Shown: piece by piece, positions 25,441 through 34,002 of the stretch
How positions within the stretch are numbered: the stretch's first letter is position 1
How the letters are laid out: the number at the start of each line of letters is the position of its first letter
Assembly: GCF_001514265.1 (NCBI RefSeq)
Contig: NZ_KQ948997.1
Location: forward strand, 62,001-126,000
Direction of reading: 5' to 3'
Length of the DNA: 64,000 bases
From: Streptomyces resistomycificus
GTDB taxonomy: Bacteria > Actinomycetota > Actinomycetes > Streptomycetales > Streptomycetaceae
Translations under genes and position numbers: made by a program
Notes under the pieces: model-generated
Seen by the model: the letters and a program-made list of their open reading frames with translations, nothing else
Told to the model about the DNA's origin: nothing
Databases searched by the model: none

Positions 25441-26604
25441 ATGCCGTTGACCCCCGAGGACGTGCGGAACAAGCAGTTCACGACCGTCCGCCTCCGAGAA
25501 GGCTATGACGAGGACGAGGTCGATGCCTTCCTCGATGAGGTCGAAGCCGAACTGACGCGCCTGCTCCGCGAGAACGAGGACCTGCGCGCCAAGCTGGCCG
25601 CGGCCACGCGCGCTGCTGCTCAGAACCAGCAGAACATGCGCAAGCCTCCGGAACAGCCACAGGATCAGCAACAGCAGGGTATGCAGCAGCAAGGTATGCC
25701 TCAGCAGGGCATGCCTCAGCAGGGCATGCGCGGTCCCGGCGGACCGGTGCCTGCCGGCATATCTGGCCCGCCGCAGCAGCAGATGGGTGGCCCCATGGGT
25801 GGCCCGCCCCAGCTGCCGAGCGGTGCACCGCAGCTGCCTGCAGGCCCCAGCGGTGGCCAGGGCGGCCCGCAGGGTCCCGGTCCGATGGGCCAGGGTCCGA
25901 TGGGTCAGGGTCCGATGGGCGGTCAGCCGCCCATGCAGCAGCAGATGGGCGGCCCGATGGGCGGTCCCATGGGTGGCCCGATGGGCGGCCCCGGTCAGGG
26001 CCCCGGTGGCGACAGCGCCGCCCGTGTCCTCTCGCTGGCCCAGCAGACCGCCGACCAGGCGATCGCCGAGGCCCGTTCCGAGGCCAACAAGATCGTCGGC
26101 GAGGCGCGTTCGCGTGCCGAGGGTCTCGAGCGTGACGCCCGTGCCAAGGCCGACGCCCTGGAGCGGGACGCGCAGGAGAAGCACCGCGTCGCGATGGGCT
26201 CCCTGGAGTCCGCCCGCGCCACGCTGGAGCGCAAGGTCGAGGACCTGCGCGGCTTCGAGCGCGAGTACCGCACGCGTCTGAAGTCCTACCTGGAGTCGCA
26301 GCTGCGTCAGCTGGAGACCCAGGCGGACGACTCGCTGGCCCCGCCGCGTACCCCGGCGACCGCGTCGCTGCCGCCGTCCCCGGCGCCTTCCATGGCCCCG
26401 GCCGGTGCGAGCGCCCCGTCATACGGCGGCAACCAGGGCATGGGCGGTGGCCCGGCTCCGGCCCCGCCGTCCTACGGCGGCCAGCAGCAGATGTCCCCGG
26501 CGATGACCCAGCCGATGGCGCCGGTACGGCCGCAGGGCCCGTCGCCGATGGGGCAGGCTCCCTCGCCGATGCGCGGTTTCCTCATCGACGAGGACGACAA
26601 CTGA
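25441..26604 (+). CDS. divIVA: Polar growth determinant DivIVA (Wag31)
   Basis: A 387-aa coiled-coil protein that marks hyphal tips and directs apical wall growth and branching. The N-terminal lipid-binding domain (PLTPEDVRNKQFTTVRLREG) is followed by a first coiled coil to about residue 65. A Gln/Gly/Met/Pro repeat linker runs to about 190, the main coiled coil covers about 195-295, and the tail is Pro-rich and ends FLIDEDDN. The long linker is typical of Streptomyces and absent from shorter DivIVA proteins. It is the last gene of the cluster, closed by the hairpin at 26640-26681. Confidence 0.96.
   Translation: MPLTPEDVRNKQFTTVRLREGYDEDEVDAFLDEVEAELTRLLRENEDLRAKLAAATRAAAQNQQNMRKPPEQPQDQQQQGMQQQGMPQQGMPQQGMRGPGGPVPAGISGPPQQQMGGPMGGPPQLPSGAPQLPAGPSGGQGGPQGPGPMGQGPMGQGPMGGQPPMQQQMGGPMGGPMGGPMGGPGQGPGGDSAARVLSLAQQTADQAIAEARSEANKIVGEARSRAEGLERDARAKADALERDAQEKHRVAMGSLESARATLERKVEDLRGFEREYRTRLKSYLESQLRQLETQADDSLAPPRTPATASLPPSPAPSMAPAGASAPSYGGNQGMGGGPAPAPPSYGGQQQMSPAMTQPMAPVRPQGPSPMGQAPSPMRGFLIDEDDN
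25671..25994 (+). repeat. In-frame repeats in the DivIVA linker
   Basis: Short in-frame repeats encode QQGMP units (15-base period near 25680-25725), GPMGQ units (15-base period near 25876-25920) and GGPM units (12-base period near 25945-25990). Unit variation at the third base suggests selection for the peptide rather than recent slippage only. Confidence 0.7.
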
Positions 26605-26639
26605 CGGCCAGTAGTACGCCTTAGGCGTCGGCAGCGTTC

Positions 26640-26681
26640 AAAGGGCGGGACCCCGGATTTCGATCCGGGGTCCCGCCCTTT
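26640..26681 (+). terminator. Terminator of the dcw/divIVA transcript
   Basis: A perfect 19-bp stem (AAAGGGCGGGACCCCGGAT) capped by a TTCG tetraloop, followed by TTT. It is 36 bases past the divIVA stop and is one of the strongest hairpins in the window. Confidence 0.92.
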
Positions 26682-26793
26682 TTACGCGCGTTGGGGGTGG
26701 TGTCGGTGGCGGGCGGTTCGAGGGCCGACGTGAGTGATGAGAGCCGTCCTGACCGCCGGGCGGTTTCACGGGCCGCGCTCGGGGACGCGAGCG

Positions 26794-26832
26794 CAGGGCC
26801 CGGCCCCCCCCGAGAGGGGAGACCGGGCCCTG
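26794..26832 (-). terminator. ileS terminator
   Basis: Arms CAGGGCCCGG and CCGGGCCCTG form a 10-bp stem, with a further C-run/GGGG pairing inside the loop. It starts 12 bases past the ileS stop on the minus strand. Confidence 0.75.
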
Positions 26833-26843
26833 GGGGGTGCGGT

Positions 26844-29800
26844 CTACGCCTTGCGAAGGCGGAACGTCAGGGACAGGCCCTCGTCCGTGAACGGGGCGCC
26901 GTAGGCGTCGTCCGCCTCGCCCTGGGCGAAGTCCGTGCCGAGGACCTCGTCCGCGATGAGCTCGGCGTGCTCGCCGAGCGCCGCGACGACCGCCGGGTCC
27001 GTGGACGACCAGCGCAGGGCGATGCGGTCGGCCACGTCGAGGCCGCTGTTCTTGCGGGCCTCCTGGATCAGGCGGATCGCGTCACGGGCCAGGCCCGCCC
27101 GACGCAGCTCCTCGGTGATCTCCAGGTCCAGGGCGACCGTCGCGCCCGAGTCGGACGCCACCGACCAGCCCTCGCGCGGGGTCTCCGTGATGATGACCTC
27201 GTCCGGGGCGAGGGTGATCGTCTCGCCGTCGACCTCCACCGACGCCGTGCCCTCGCGCAGCGCCAGGGACAGGGCGGCGGCGTCCGCGTTCGCGACGGCC
27301 TTCGCCACGTCCTGGACCCGCTTGCCGAACCGCTTGCCGAGCGCACGGAAGTTGGCCTTCGCCGTGGTGTCGACCAGCGAGCCGCCCACCTCGGACAGCG
27401 ACGCCAGCGACTCGACGTTCAGCTCCTCCGTGATCTGCGCGTGCAGCTCCCGGTCGAGCGCGTCGAAGCCCGTCGCCGCGACCAGCGCGCGCCTCAGCGG
27501 CTGACGCGTCTTCACACCCGACTCCGCGCGCGTGGCACGGCCCAGCTCCACCAGGCGGCGGACCAGGACCATCTGCTTCGACAGCTCCGGGTCGATGGCG
27601 GACAGGTCCGGCTGCGGCCAGGAGGTCAGGTGCACCGACTCCGGCGCGCCGGGCGTGACGGGCACGACCAGGTCCTGCCAGACCCGCTCGGTGATGAACG
27701 GGGTCAGCGGGGCCATCAGCTGGGTGACGGTCTCGACGACCTCGTGCAGGGTGCGCAGTGCCGCCTTGTCGCCCTGCCAGAAGCGGCGACGGGAGCGGCG
27801 GACGTACCAGTTGGACAGGTCGTCGACGAACGCCGAGAGCAGCTTGCCGGCGCGCTGGGTGTCGTAGGCCTCCAGAGACTGCGTCACCTGGTCGGTGAGC
27901 GCGTGGAGCTCGGACAGCAGCCAGCGGTCCAGGACGGGACGGTCGGCCGGGGCCGGGTCGGCCTCGGACGGCGCCCATCCGGAGGTACGGGCGTACAGGG
28001 CCTGGAAGGCGACCGTGTTCCAGTACGTGAGGAGCGTCTTGCGGACGACTTCCTGGATGGTGCCGTGGCCCACGCGGCGGGCCGCCCACGGGGAGCCGCC
28101 GGCCGCCATGAACCAGCGGACCGCGTCGGCGCCGTGCTGGTCCATCAGCGGGATGGGCTCCAGGGTGTTGCCCAGGTGCTTGGACATCTTGCGGCCGTCC
28201 TCGGCGAGGATGTGGCCGAGGCAGACCACGTTCTCGTACGACGACTTGTCGAAGACCAGGGTGCCGACCGCCATCAGCGTGTAGAACCAGCCGCGGGTCT
28301 GGTCGATGGCCTCGCTGATGAACTGCGCCGGGTAGCGGGACTCGAACAGTTCCTTGTTCTTGTGCGGGTAGCCCCACTGCGCGAACGGCATCGAACCCGA
28401 GTCGTACCAGGCGTCGATGACCTCCGGCACGCGCGTGGCCGTCTTCTGGCACTGCGGGCAGTCGAAGGTGACGTCGTCGATGAACGGGCGGTGCGGGTCC
28501 AGGCCGGACTGGTCCGTGCCCGTCAGCTCGGTCAGTTCCGCGCGGGAGCCGGCGACCGTGAGGTGGTCGTCCTCGCAGCGCCAGATCGGCAGCGGGGTGC
28601 CCCAGTAGCGGTTGCGGGACAGCGCCCAGTCGATGTTGTTGTTCAGCCAGTCGCCGTACCGGCCGTGCTTGACGGTGTCCGGGAACCAGTTGGTGTTCTC
28701 GTTCTCCTGGAGGAGGCGGTCCTTGACGGCCGTGGTGCGGATGTACCAGGACGGCTGCGCGTAGTAGAGGAGCGCGGTGTGGCAGCGCCAGCAGTGCGGG
28801 TAGCTGTGCTCGTACGGGATGTGCTGGAACAGGAGGCCGCGCTGCTGGAGGTCCTCGGTGAGCTTTTCGTCCGCCTTCTTGAAGAAGACGCCGCCGACGA
28901 GGGGGACGTCCTCCTCGAAGGTGCCGTCGGGGCGGACGGGGTTCACCACCGGCAGGCCGTAGGAGCGGCAGACCTTGAGGTCGTCCTCACCGAAGGCGGG
29001 GGACTGGTGGACCAGACCGGTACCGTCCTCGGTCGTGACGTACTCGGCGTTCACCACGAAGTGGGCGGGCTCCGGGAACGCGACCAGCTCGAAGGGCCGT
29101 TGATAGGCCCAGCGCTCCATCTCGGCGCCGGTGAAGGTCTGTCCGGTGGTCTCCCAGCCCTCGCCGAGGGCCTTGCCGACGAGCGGTTCGGCGACGACGA
29201 GCTGCTCCTCGCCGTTCGTCGCGACCACGTAGGTGACCTCGGGGTGCGCGGCGACCGCCGTGTTGGAGACGAGGGTCCAGGGGGTCGTCGTCCACACCAG
29301 GAGCGCGGCCTCGCCGGCGAGCGGACCGGAGGTCAGCGGGAAGCGGACGAACACCGAGGGGTCCACGACCGTCTCGTAGCCCTGGGCCAGCTCGTGGTCG
29401 GACAGGCCGGTGCCGCAGCGCGGGCACCACGGCGCGACGCGGTGGTCCTGGACCAGCAGGCCCTTGTTGAAGATCTCCTTGAGCGACCACCAGACCGACT
29501 CGATGTACTCGGGGTTCATCGTGACGTAGGCGTTGTCGAGGTCCGTCCAGTAACCCATGCGGGTCGTCAGGTCGGAGAAGGCGTCGGTGTGACGCAGCAC
29601 GGACTCGCGGCACCTGGCGTTGAACTCGGCGATGCCGTACGCCTCGATGTCCTTCTTGCCGCTGAAGCCGAGCTCCTTCTCGACCGCGAGCTCGACCGGG
29701 AGGCCGTGGCAGTCCCAGCCGGCCTTGCGGGCCACGTGGTAGCCGCGCATGGTGCGGAAGCGGGGGAAGACGTCCTTGAAGACGCGGGCCTCGATGTGGT

Positions 29801-29981
29801 GGGCGCCCGGCATGCCGTTGGCGGTGGGCGGGCCCTCGTAGAACACCCACTCGGGGCGGCCCTCGGACTGCTCCAGGGTCTTGGCGAAGATCTTCTGCTC
29901 GCGCCAGAAGTCGAGCACCGCGTGCTCGAGCGCGGGCAGGTCGACCTGGGCGGGCACCTGGCGGTACGTCGGCGTTGTCAT
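26844..29981 (-). CDS. ileS: Isoleucyl-tRNA synthetase (eukaryote-like type)
   Basis: A 1045-aa class I synthetase charging tRNA-Ile; the length fits the longer type 2 (eukaryote-like) IleRS. The first signature reads PGAHH at residues 58-62, so the usual HxGH is replaced by GxHH. The second is KMSKH near residue 598. Two zinc-type pairs, CPRCGTG and CPQCQK, are visible, and an editing domain lies between. The start ATG at 29981 has GGAGGA about 9 bases upstream, within the T-box leader. Type 2 enzymes are typically insensitive to mupirocin. The gene is single and controlled by the T-box at 29985-30275. Confidence 0.96.
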   Translation of the reverse strand: MTTPTYRQVPAQVDLPALEHAVLDFWREQKIFAKTLEQSEGRPEWVFYEGPPTANGMPGAHHIEARVFKDVFPRFRTMRGYHVARKAGWDCHGLPVELAVEKELGFSGKKDIEAYGIAEFNARCRESVLRHTDAFSDLTTRMGYWTDLDNAYVTMNPEYIESVWWSLKEIFNKGLLVQDHRVAPWCPRCGTGLSDHELAQGYETVVDPSVFVRFPLTSGPLAGEAALLVWTTTPWTLVSNTAVAAHPEVTYVVATNGEEQLVVAEPLVGKALGEGWETTGQTFTGAEMERWAYQRPFELVAFPEPAHFVVNAEYVTTEDGTGLVHQSPAFGEDDLKVCRSYGLPVVNPVRPDGTFEEDVPLVGGVFFKKADEKLTEDLQQRGLLFQHIPYEHSYPHCWRCHTALLYYAQPSWYIRTTAVKDRLLQENENTNWFPDTVKHGRYGDWLNNNIDWALSRNRYWGTPLPIWRCEDDHLTVAGSRAELTELTGTDQSGLDPHRPFIDDVTFDCPQCQKTATRVPEVIDAWYDSGSMPFAQWGYPHKNKELFESRYPAQFISEAIDQTRGWFYTLMAVGTLVFDKSSYENVVCLGHILAEDGRKMSKHLGNTLEPIPLMDQHGADAVRWFMAAGGSPWAARRVGHGTIQEVVRKTLLTYWNTVAFQALYARTSGWAPSEADPAPADRPVLDRWLLSELHALTDQVTQSLEAYDTQRAGKLLSAFVDDLSNWYVRRSRRRFWQGDKAALRTLHEVVETVTQLMAPLTPFITERVWQDLVVPVTPGAPESVHLTSWPQPDLSAIDPELSKQMVLVRRLVELGRATRAESGVKTRQPLRRALVAATGFDALDRELHAQITEELNVESLASLSEVGGSLVDTTAKANFRALGKRFGKRVQDVAKAVANADAAALSLALREGTASVEVDGETITLAPDEVIITETPREGWSVASDSGATVALDLEITEELRRAGLARDAIRLIQEARKNSGLDVADRIALRWSSTDPAVVAALGEHAELIADEVLGTDFAQGEADDAYGAPFTDEGLSLTFRLRKA

Positions 29982-29984
29982 CAG

Positions 29985-30275
29985 CGAGCTTCCTCCGGCG
30001 GACTTTCTGCCTTCCGTCCGGAGGGACGAGAGCTGTGTCATTCCCTGCGCCGCCGTCGGCGCGCTCCCGCGGTACCACCCTCCTTGGCCCTCCGGTGCGC
30101 AGTGCACGCCGGTGAGCCCCCTCATTGGGGTCGCGAAGCCGGCTCTACTTGCCCTCGCGGGCGTTCTTCCGGCGGCTCCGGGGTGATCTTCACGTCGCGC
30201 TCGCCCCCGGGCTTCCACCGTCCCCGGGTCGCTCTGGGCTGCGTACGCCGCTACTCGTCCCCATCCAAGCTTTTC
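29985..30275 (-). promoter_or_regulatory. T-box riboswitch, translational type, Ile-specific
   Basis: Read on the minus strand, the ileS leader has a short Stem I starting near GACGAGTA (30259-30252) with a specifier loop GAAGATCA; the codon ATC (30187-30185) is isoleucine. The T-box core AGGGTGGTACCGCGGG is at 30081-30066 and its partner CGTCCCT at 30028-30022. No run of T suggests a transcription terminator. Instead CCTCCGG (30024-30018) can pair with CCGGAGG (29998-29992), which carries the ileS Shine-Dalgarno site. Uncharged tRNA-Ile would release it. This is the actinobacterial ultrashort Stem I, translational T-box design. Confidence 0.92.
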
Positions 30276-30575
30276 GCTGCGCCCAGTGTACGGCGCCGTG
30301 AGGACGGCGGCCGACCGGTTTTCCGGCGGCGGGGGACGGGGGCCCGGCGGGGACCGGGATGACCCGAATGGCGACGTGCGTGTGTTCGCATCCCGGGACG
30401 CCCGGCCGGGCGGATTACCCGGCGGGGAGCTGGGCACAACGCATGCAGGTTTGCCGCGCTGTATCCGCGAGGCGGGCGAAATGGGCGGTGCGCCCCGTTG
30501 CCGCGGGCCTGAAGTCGATTTATCGTCCCAGCACGATTCGCGTGCAAGATCACGATATGTGAAGGGGCCGCGGCC

Positions 30576-31685
30576 ATGGTGGCGAAGAAGACCGCCGTAC
30601 AGCAGTCGGCGTCCGGGTCCACCGGTGCCTCCGGCGGTACGGCCAAGGACGTAGGTGGGAAGAAGAGCACGCAGGGGGGCACGGCGAAGAAGGCGACCGC
30701 CAAGAAGGCGGCGCCGAGGAAGGTCACCGCGAAGAGGGTCACGGCCGAGAAGGCCGCGGCCAAGAAGGCCGTCGCGGCCGAGGCGGCGGCTTCCAGGACC
30801 GCGGTGGCGGCGGAGACGGAGAGACCGGGGGGCAAGGCGGCGGGCGGAGCAAAGGCGGCGGCCGGGGAGACCGTGGCCAAGAAGGCGTCCGCCCGGAAGA
30901 CGGTGACCAGGAAGGCGGCGGGCGCCAAGGCGACGGGGGCGGACGGGGTGGACGGGGCGGGCGCCAAGGCGGCGTCCGCGAAGAAGGCCACCGCCGCCCA
31001 CGAGGCCACCGCCCACCAGGCCACCGCTCACAAGGCCGCCCGGAAGGAATCCTCCTCGAAGAGCGCCCCCGCTGAGAGCGCCGCCACGAAGCGCACGTCC
31101 ACGAAGGGCGCGGCCAGGACGGCTGCGGCCAAGAAGAGCACAGCCAAGAAGAGCACGTCCAAGAAGGCGGGCGCGGCGCAGGCCGCGGAGCAGACGGGAG
31201 CCACGACAGTGGTTGCGAAGAAGACTCCTGGCACGGCCACGGCGGCGCAGACCGCCGTTCCCAAGGCACGGCTCGCCGCGGCGGAGCCCGGCGAGCTCGC
31301 GGTGCGCCCCGGCGAGGACCCCTGGACGCCGGAAGAGGTGACGGAGGCCCGCTCCGAGCTGTCGTCCGAGGCGACGCGGCTGCGCGACGAGATCACCTCG
31401 TCCGAGCGGTCCCTGGCGGGTCTGATGCGGGACTCCGGGGACGGCGCGGGCGACGACCAGGCGGACACCGGCACCAAGAACATCACGCGCGAGAGCGAGA
31501 TGGCCCTGGCGGCCAACGCGCGCGAGATGCTCCTCCAGACCGAGCGCGCCCTGGAAAGGCTCGAGGCGGGCACCTACGGCCTGTGCGAGAACTGCGGCAA
31601 CCCCATCGGCAAGGCCCGCATGCAGGCCTTCCCGCGGGCCACGCTGTGCGTGGAGTGCAAGCAGAAGCAGGAACGCCGGTACTGA
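30576..31685 (+). CDS. Histone-H1-like protein with C-terminal DksA/TraR zinc finger
   Basis: A 369-aa two-part protein. Residues 1 to about 225 are Lys/Ala/Thr-rich with many AKKA and TAKK units, like the tail of histone H1, and probably bind DNA or RNA non-specifically. The C-terminal ~120 residues are a DksA/TraR-type domain: a helical segment (EVTEARSELSSEATRLRDEI) and a zinc finger with C337, C340, C358 and C361. DksA proteins bind RNA polymerase through the secondary channel, but the usual DxxDxA coiled-coil tip is not obvious here. The start ATG at 30576 follows GAAGGGG. It is divergent from ileS. Confidence 0.88.
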   Translation: MVAKKTAVQQSASGSTGASGGTAKDVGGKKSTQGGTAKKATAKKAAPRKVTAKRVTAEKAAAKKAVAAEAAASRTAVAAETERPGGKAAGGAKAAAGETVAKKASARKTVTRKAAGAKATGADGVDGAGAKAASAKKATAAHEATAHQATAHKAARKESSSKSAPAESAATKRTSTKGAARTAAAKKSTAKKSTSKKAGAAQAAEQTGATTVVAKKTPGTATAAQTAVPKARLAAAEPGELAVRPGEDPWTPEEVTEARSELSSEATRLRDEITSSERSLAGLMRDSGDGAGDDQADTGTKNITRESEMALAANAREMLLQTERALERLEAGTYGLCENCGNPIGKARMQAFPRATLCVECKQKQERRY

Positions 31686-31752
31686 TCACGTGGGCGCCGG
31701 GGGGCGTGACGTACCCTCGTCCTCAGTCAGGTACCTAGGTTGAGGGACTCAC

Positions 31753-32433
31753 GTGGCAGAGGCGGAGCGCATCATCGGTACGCCGGATATCCCAGGGGCG
31801 GCGGGAGGCGGGCCGGAGCAGTCCGGCGCGCACGCCGAGGACGTCGGGAAGCCGGCGTCGGGCGAGCCGGCGTCGGGCGAGCCGGCGTCGGGCGAGCCGT
31901 CCCCCGCGGACGCGCCGGAGGTCCCGGCTGCGGCGGAGCGGCCCCGGGGCAGGCGGCGGATCGCCGTGCTGTTCGCCGTCGCGACCGTCGCGTACGCCCT
32001 CGACCTGATCAGCAAGCTGATCGTGGTCGCCAAGCTGGAGCACCACGCGCCGATCGAGATCATCGGGGACTGGCTGAAGTTCGAGGCCATCCGCAACGCG
32101 GGCGCGGCCTTCGGCTTCGGCGAGGCCTTCACCGTGATCTTCACGGTGATCGCGGCGTCCGTGATCGTGGTCATCGCCCGGCTCGCCCGCAAGCTGTACA
32201 GCCTGCCCTGGGCGATCGCGCTCGGACTGCTGCTCGGCGGCGCGCTCGGCAACCTCACCGACCGGATCTTCCGTTCGCCGGGCGTGTTCGAGGGCGCGGT
32301 CGTCGACTTCATCGCGCCCAAGCACTTCGCCGTCTTCAACCTCGCCGACTCGGCGATCGTGTGCGGCGGCATCCTGATCGTGCTGCTGTCCTTCAAGGGC
32401 CTCGACCCGGACGGCACCGTCCACAAGGACTGA
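31753..32433 (+). CDS. lspA: Lipoprotein signal peptidase
   Basis: A 226-aa membrane aspartyl protease that removes signal peptides from diacylated prolipoproteins. Four transmembrane segments start near residue 70. The catalytic aspartates are D170 (GNLTDRIF) and D199 (FNLADSA). About 65 extra residues precede the first span, including three ASGEP repeats encoded by a perfect 15-base tandem (31855-31899). The start is GTG at 31753. The next gene, the pseudouridine synthase, begins 52 bases downstream, as is common for lspA-rluD. Confidence 0.94.
   Translation: MAEAERIIGTPDIPGAAGGGPEQSGAHAEDVGKPASGEPASGEPASGEPSPADAPEVPAAAERPRGRRRIAVLFAVATVAYALDLISKLIVVAKLEHHAPIEIIGDWLKFEAIRNAGAAFGFGEAFTVIFTVIAASVIVVIARLARKLYSLPWAIALGLLLGGALGNLTDRIFRSPGVFEGAVVDFIAPKHFAVFNLADSAIVCGGILIVLLSFKGLDPDGTVHKD
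31855..31899 (+). repeat. 15-base tandem repeat x3 in lspA
   Basis: GCGTCGGGCGAGCCG is repeated three times without any difference, adding ASGEP units to the cytoplasmic tail of LspA. Perfect identity suggests recent slippage expansion. Confidence 0.9.
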
Positions 32434-32485
32434 GGGCCCCGGACTCTCGTACGAGAGTGTCGGCCCCGTCCGGCATACTCGACGG

Positions 32486-33430
32486 GTGAGCACGATTCCC
32501 GAGATCCGAAACCTGCCCGTGCCCGACGGCCTGGAGGGCGAGCGCGTCGACGCCGCCATCTCCCGCATGTTCGGCTTCTCCCGTACGAAGGCGGCCGAGC
32601 TCGCCGCCGCGGGGAAGGTCACGGTCGACGGGTCGGTGGTCGGGAAGTCCGAGAGGGTGCACGGCGGGGCCTGGCTGGAGGTCGAGATGCCGCAGGCGCC
32701 CGCGCCGGTGCAGATCGTCGCCGAGCCGGTCGAGGGCATGGAGATCGTGCACGACGACGATGACGTGGTCGTGATCGTCAAGCCGGTCGGCGTCGCCGCG
32801 CACCCCAGCCCCGGCTGGAGTGGCCCGACCGTGATCGGCGGCCTCGCCGCCGCCGGGTACCGCATCTCGACCTCGGGCGCCGCCGAGCGCCAGGGCATCG
32901 TGCACCGCCTGGACGTGGGCACCTCCGGCCTGATGGTGGTGGCGAAGTCGGAGTACGCGTACACGTCGCTCAAGCGCCAGTTCAAGGAGCGCACGGTCGA
33001 CAAGCGGTACCACACGCTCGTCCAGGGACACCCGGACCCGACCAGCGGCACCATCGACGCGCCCATCGGCCGCCACCCGAACCACGACTACAAGTGGGCG
33101 GTCACGGCTGAGGGCAAGCCGTCCGTCACGCACTACGACCTCATCGAGGCGTTCCGCGCCGCCTCCCTCCTCGACGTGAAGCTGGAGACGGGCCGCACCC
33201 ACCAGATCCGCGTTCACATGGCCGCCCACCGCCACCCCTGCGTGGGCGACCTGACGTACGGCGCCGACCCCACGCTCGCCAAGCGGCTCCGGCTGACCCG
33301 GCAGTGGCTGCACGCCGTCCGGCTGGGCTTCGAGCACCCCGGGGACGGGCAGTGGGTGGAGTTCGAGTGCGGCTACCCGGACGATCTGCAGCAGGCCCTG
33401 GACCAGGTTCGCGAGGAGACCTACGCGTGA
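32486..33430 (+). CDS. RluD-family 23S rRNA pseudouridine synthase
   Basis: A 314-aa RluA/RluD-type pseudouridine synthase. An N-terminal S4 RNA-binding domain (residues ~15-70) precedes the catalytic domain. The catalytic aspartate D143 is in IVHRLDVGTSGLMVVAKS, and the C-terminal ETGRTHQIRVHMA is a family motif. By family it modifies uridines in helix 69 of 23S rRNA, but the exact sites cannot be read here. The start is GTG at 32486. The stop overlaps the GNAT gene start. Confidence 0.92.
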   Translation: MSTIPEIRNLPVPDGLEGERVDAAISRMFGFSRTKAAELAAAGKVTVDGSVVGKSERVHGGAWLEVEMPQAPAPVQIVAEPVEGMEIVHDDDDVVVIVKPVGVAAHPSPGWSGPTVIGGLAAAGYRISTSGAAERQGIVHRLDVGTSGLMVVAKSEYAYTSLKRQFKERTVDKRYHTLVQGHPDPTSGTIDAPIGRHPNHDYKWAVTAEGKPSVTHYDLIEAFRAASLLDVKLETGRTHQIRVHMAAHRHPCVGDLTYGADPTLAKRLRLTRQWLHAVRLGFEHPGDGQWVEFECGYPDDLQQALDQVREETYA

Positions 33431-33894
33431 GCGTGTCGTACGTCGTCCGGGTCGCCGATGACCTCGCCGACCGTGAGGCGTGCTTCGCGGTGCGCAAGGA
33501 GGTCTTCGTCGGCGAGCAGGGGGTTCCCGCGGAGATCGAGTACGACGCGTACGACGCCGATGCCGTGCACGTGCTGGCGGTGCGGGAGGACGGGACGCCG
33601 CTCGGGACCGGACGGCTGCTGTACGGCGAGGCGGCCGCGGCCAAGACCGACGGCGACCCGGCGGTCGGCGCGCTGGGGCGGCTCGCGGTGACGCAGGACG
33701 CACGGGGGCTCGGCGTCGGGGCCGCGCTCGTACGGGCGGTCGAGGACGCCGCACGCGCGCGGGGGCTCCAGGCCGTGGATCTCCACGCGCAGACACACGC
33801 GCTGGGCTTCTACGAGCGGCTGGGGTACGTGGCCTACGGGCCGGAGTTCCCGGACGCGGGGATCGCGCACCGGGCGATGCGGCGCCCGCTCTGA
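33427..33894 (+). CDS. GNAT family N-acetyltransferase
   Basis: A 155-aa GNAT acetyltransferase. It opens in the YVVRVADDLADREACFAVRKEVFVGEQGVP segment typical of the ElaA/YjcF-like subgroup. The acetyl-CoA loop is RLAVTQDARGLGVGAAL (R/Q-x-x-G-x-G/A type) near residues 85-100, and the C-terminal LGFYERLGY is standard. The start is GTG at 33427, overlapping the pseudouridine synthase stop (GTGA). The substrate is unknown, as for most members. Confidence 0.9.
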   Translation: MSVSYVVRVADDLADREACFAVRKEVFVGEQGVPAEIEYDAYDADAVHVLAVREDGTPLGTGRLLYGEAAAAKTDGDPAVGALGRLAVTQDARGLGVGAALVRAVEDAARARGLQAVDLHAQTHALGFYERLGYVAYGPEFPDAGIAHRAMRRPL

Positions 33895-34002
33895 CCTCGG
33901 TTCCCACCGCGGAGCCGGACGGCGGATGGTGCTGGTGGTGACGGGGGCGTGGCACGCTTGAGGCCTGTCGTGTGATGCCGAGACGCCCCCGGAGCGCTGA
34001 CC

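Noticed and set aside
26691..30362. 1223-codon plus-strand frame opposite ileS
   Set aside because: A mirror of the ileS reading frame rich in Arg, Val, Gly and Asp; no domain or ribosome site.
29982..31031. Upstream extension of the ileS frame (to a start at 31031)
   Set aside because: The extension would translate the T-box leader and part of the divergent gene. The T-box, the ribosome site and family length all place the start at 29981.
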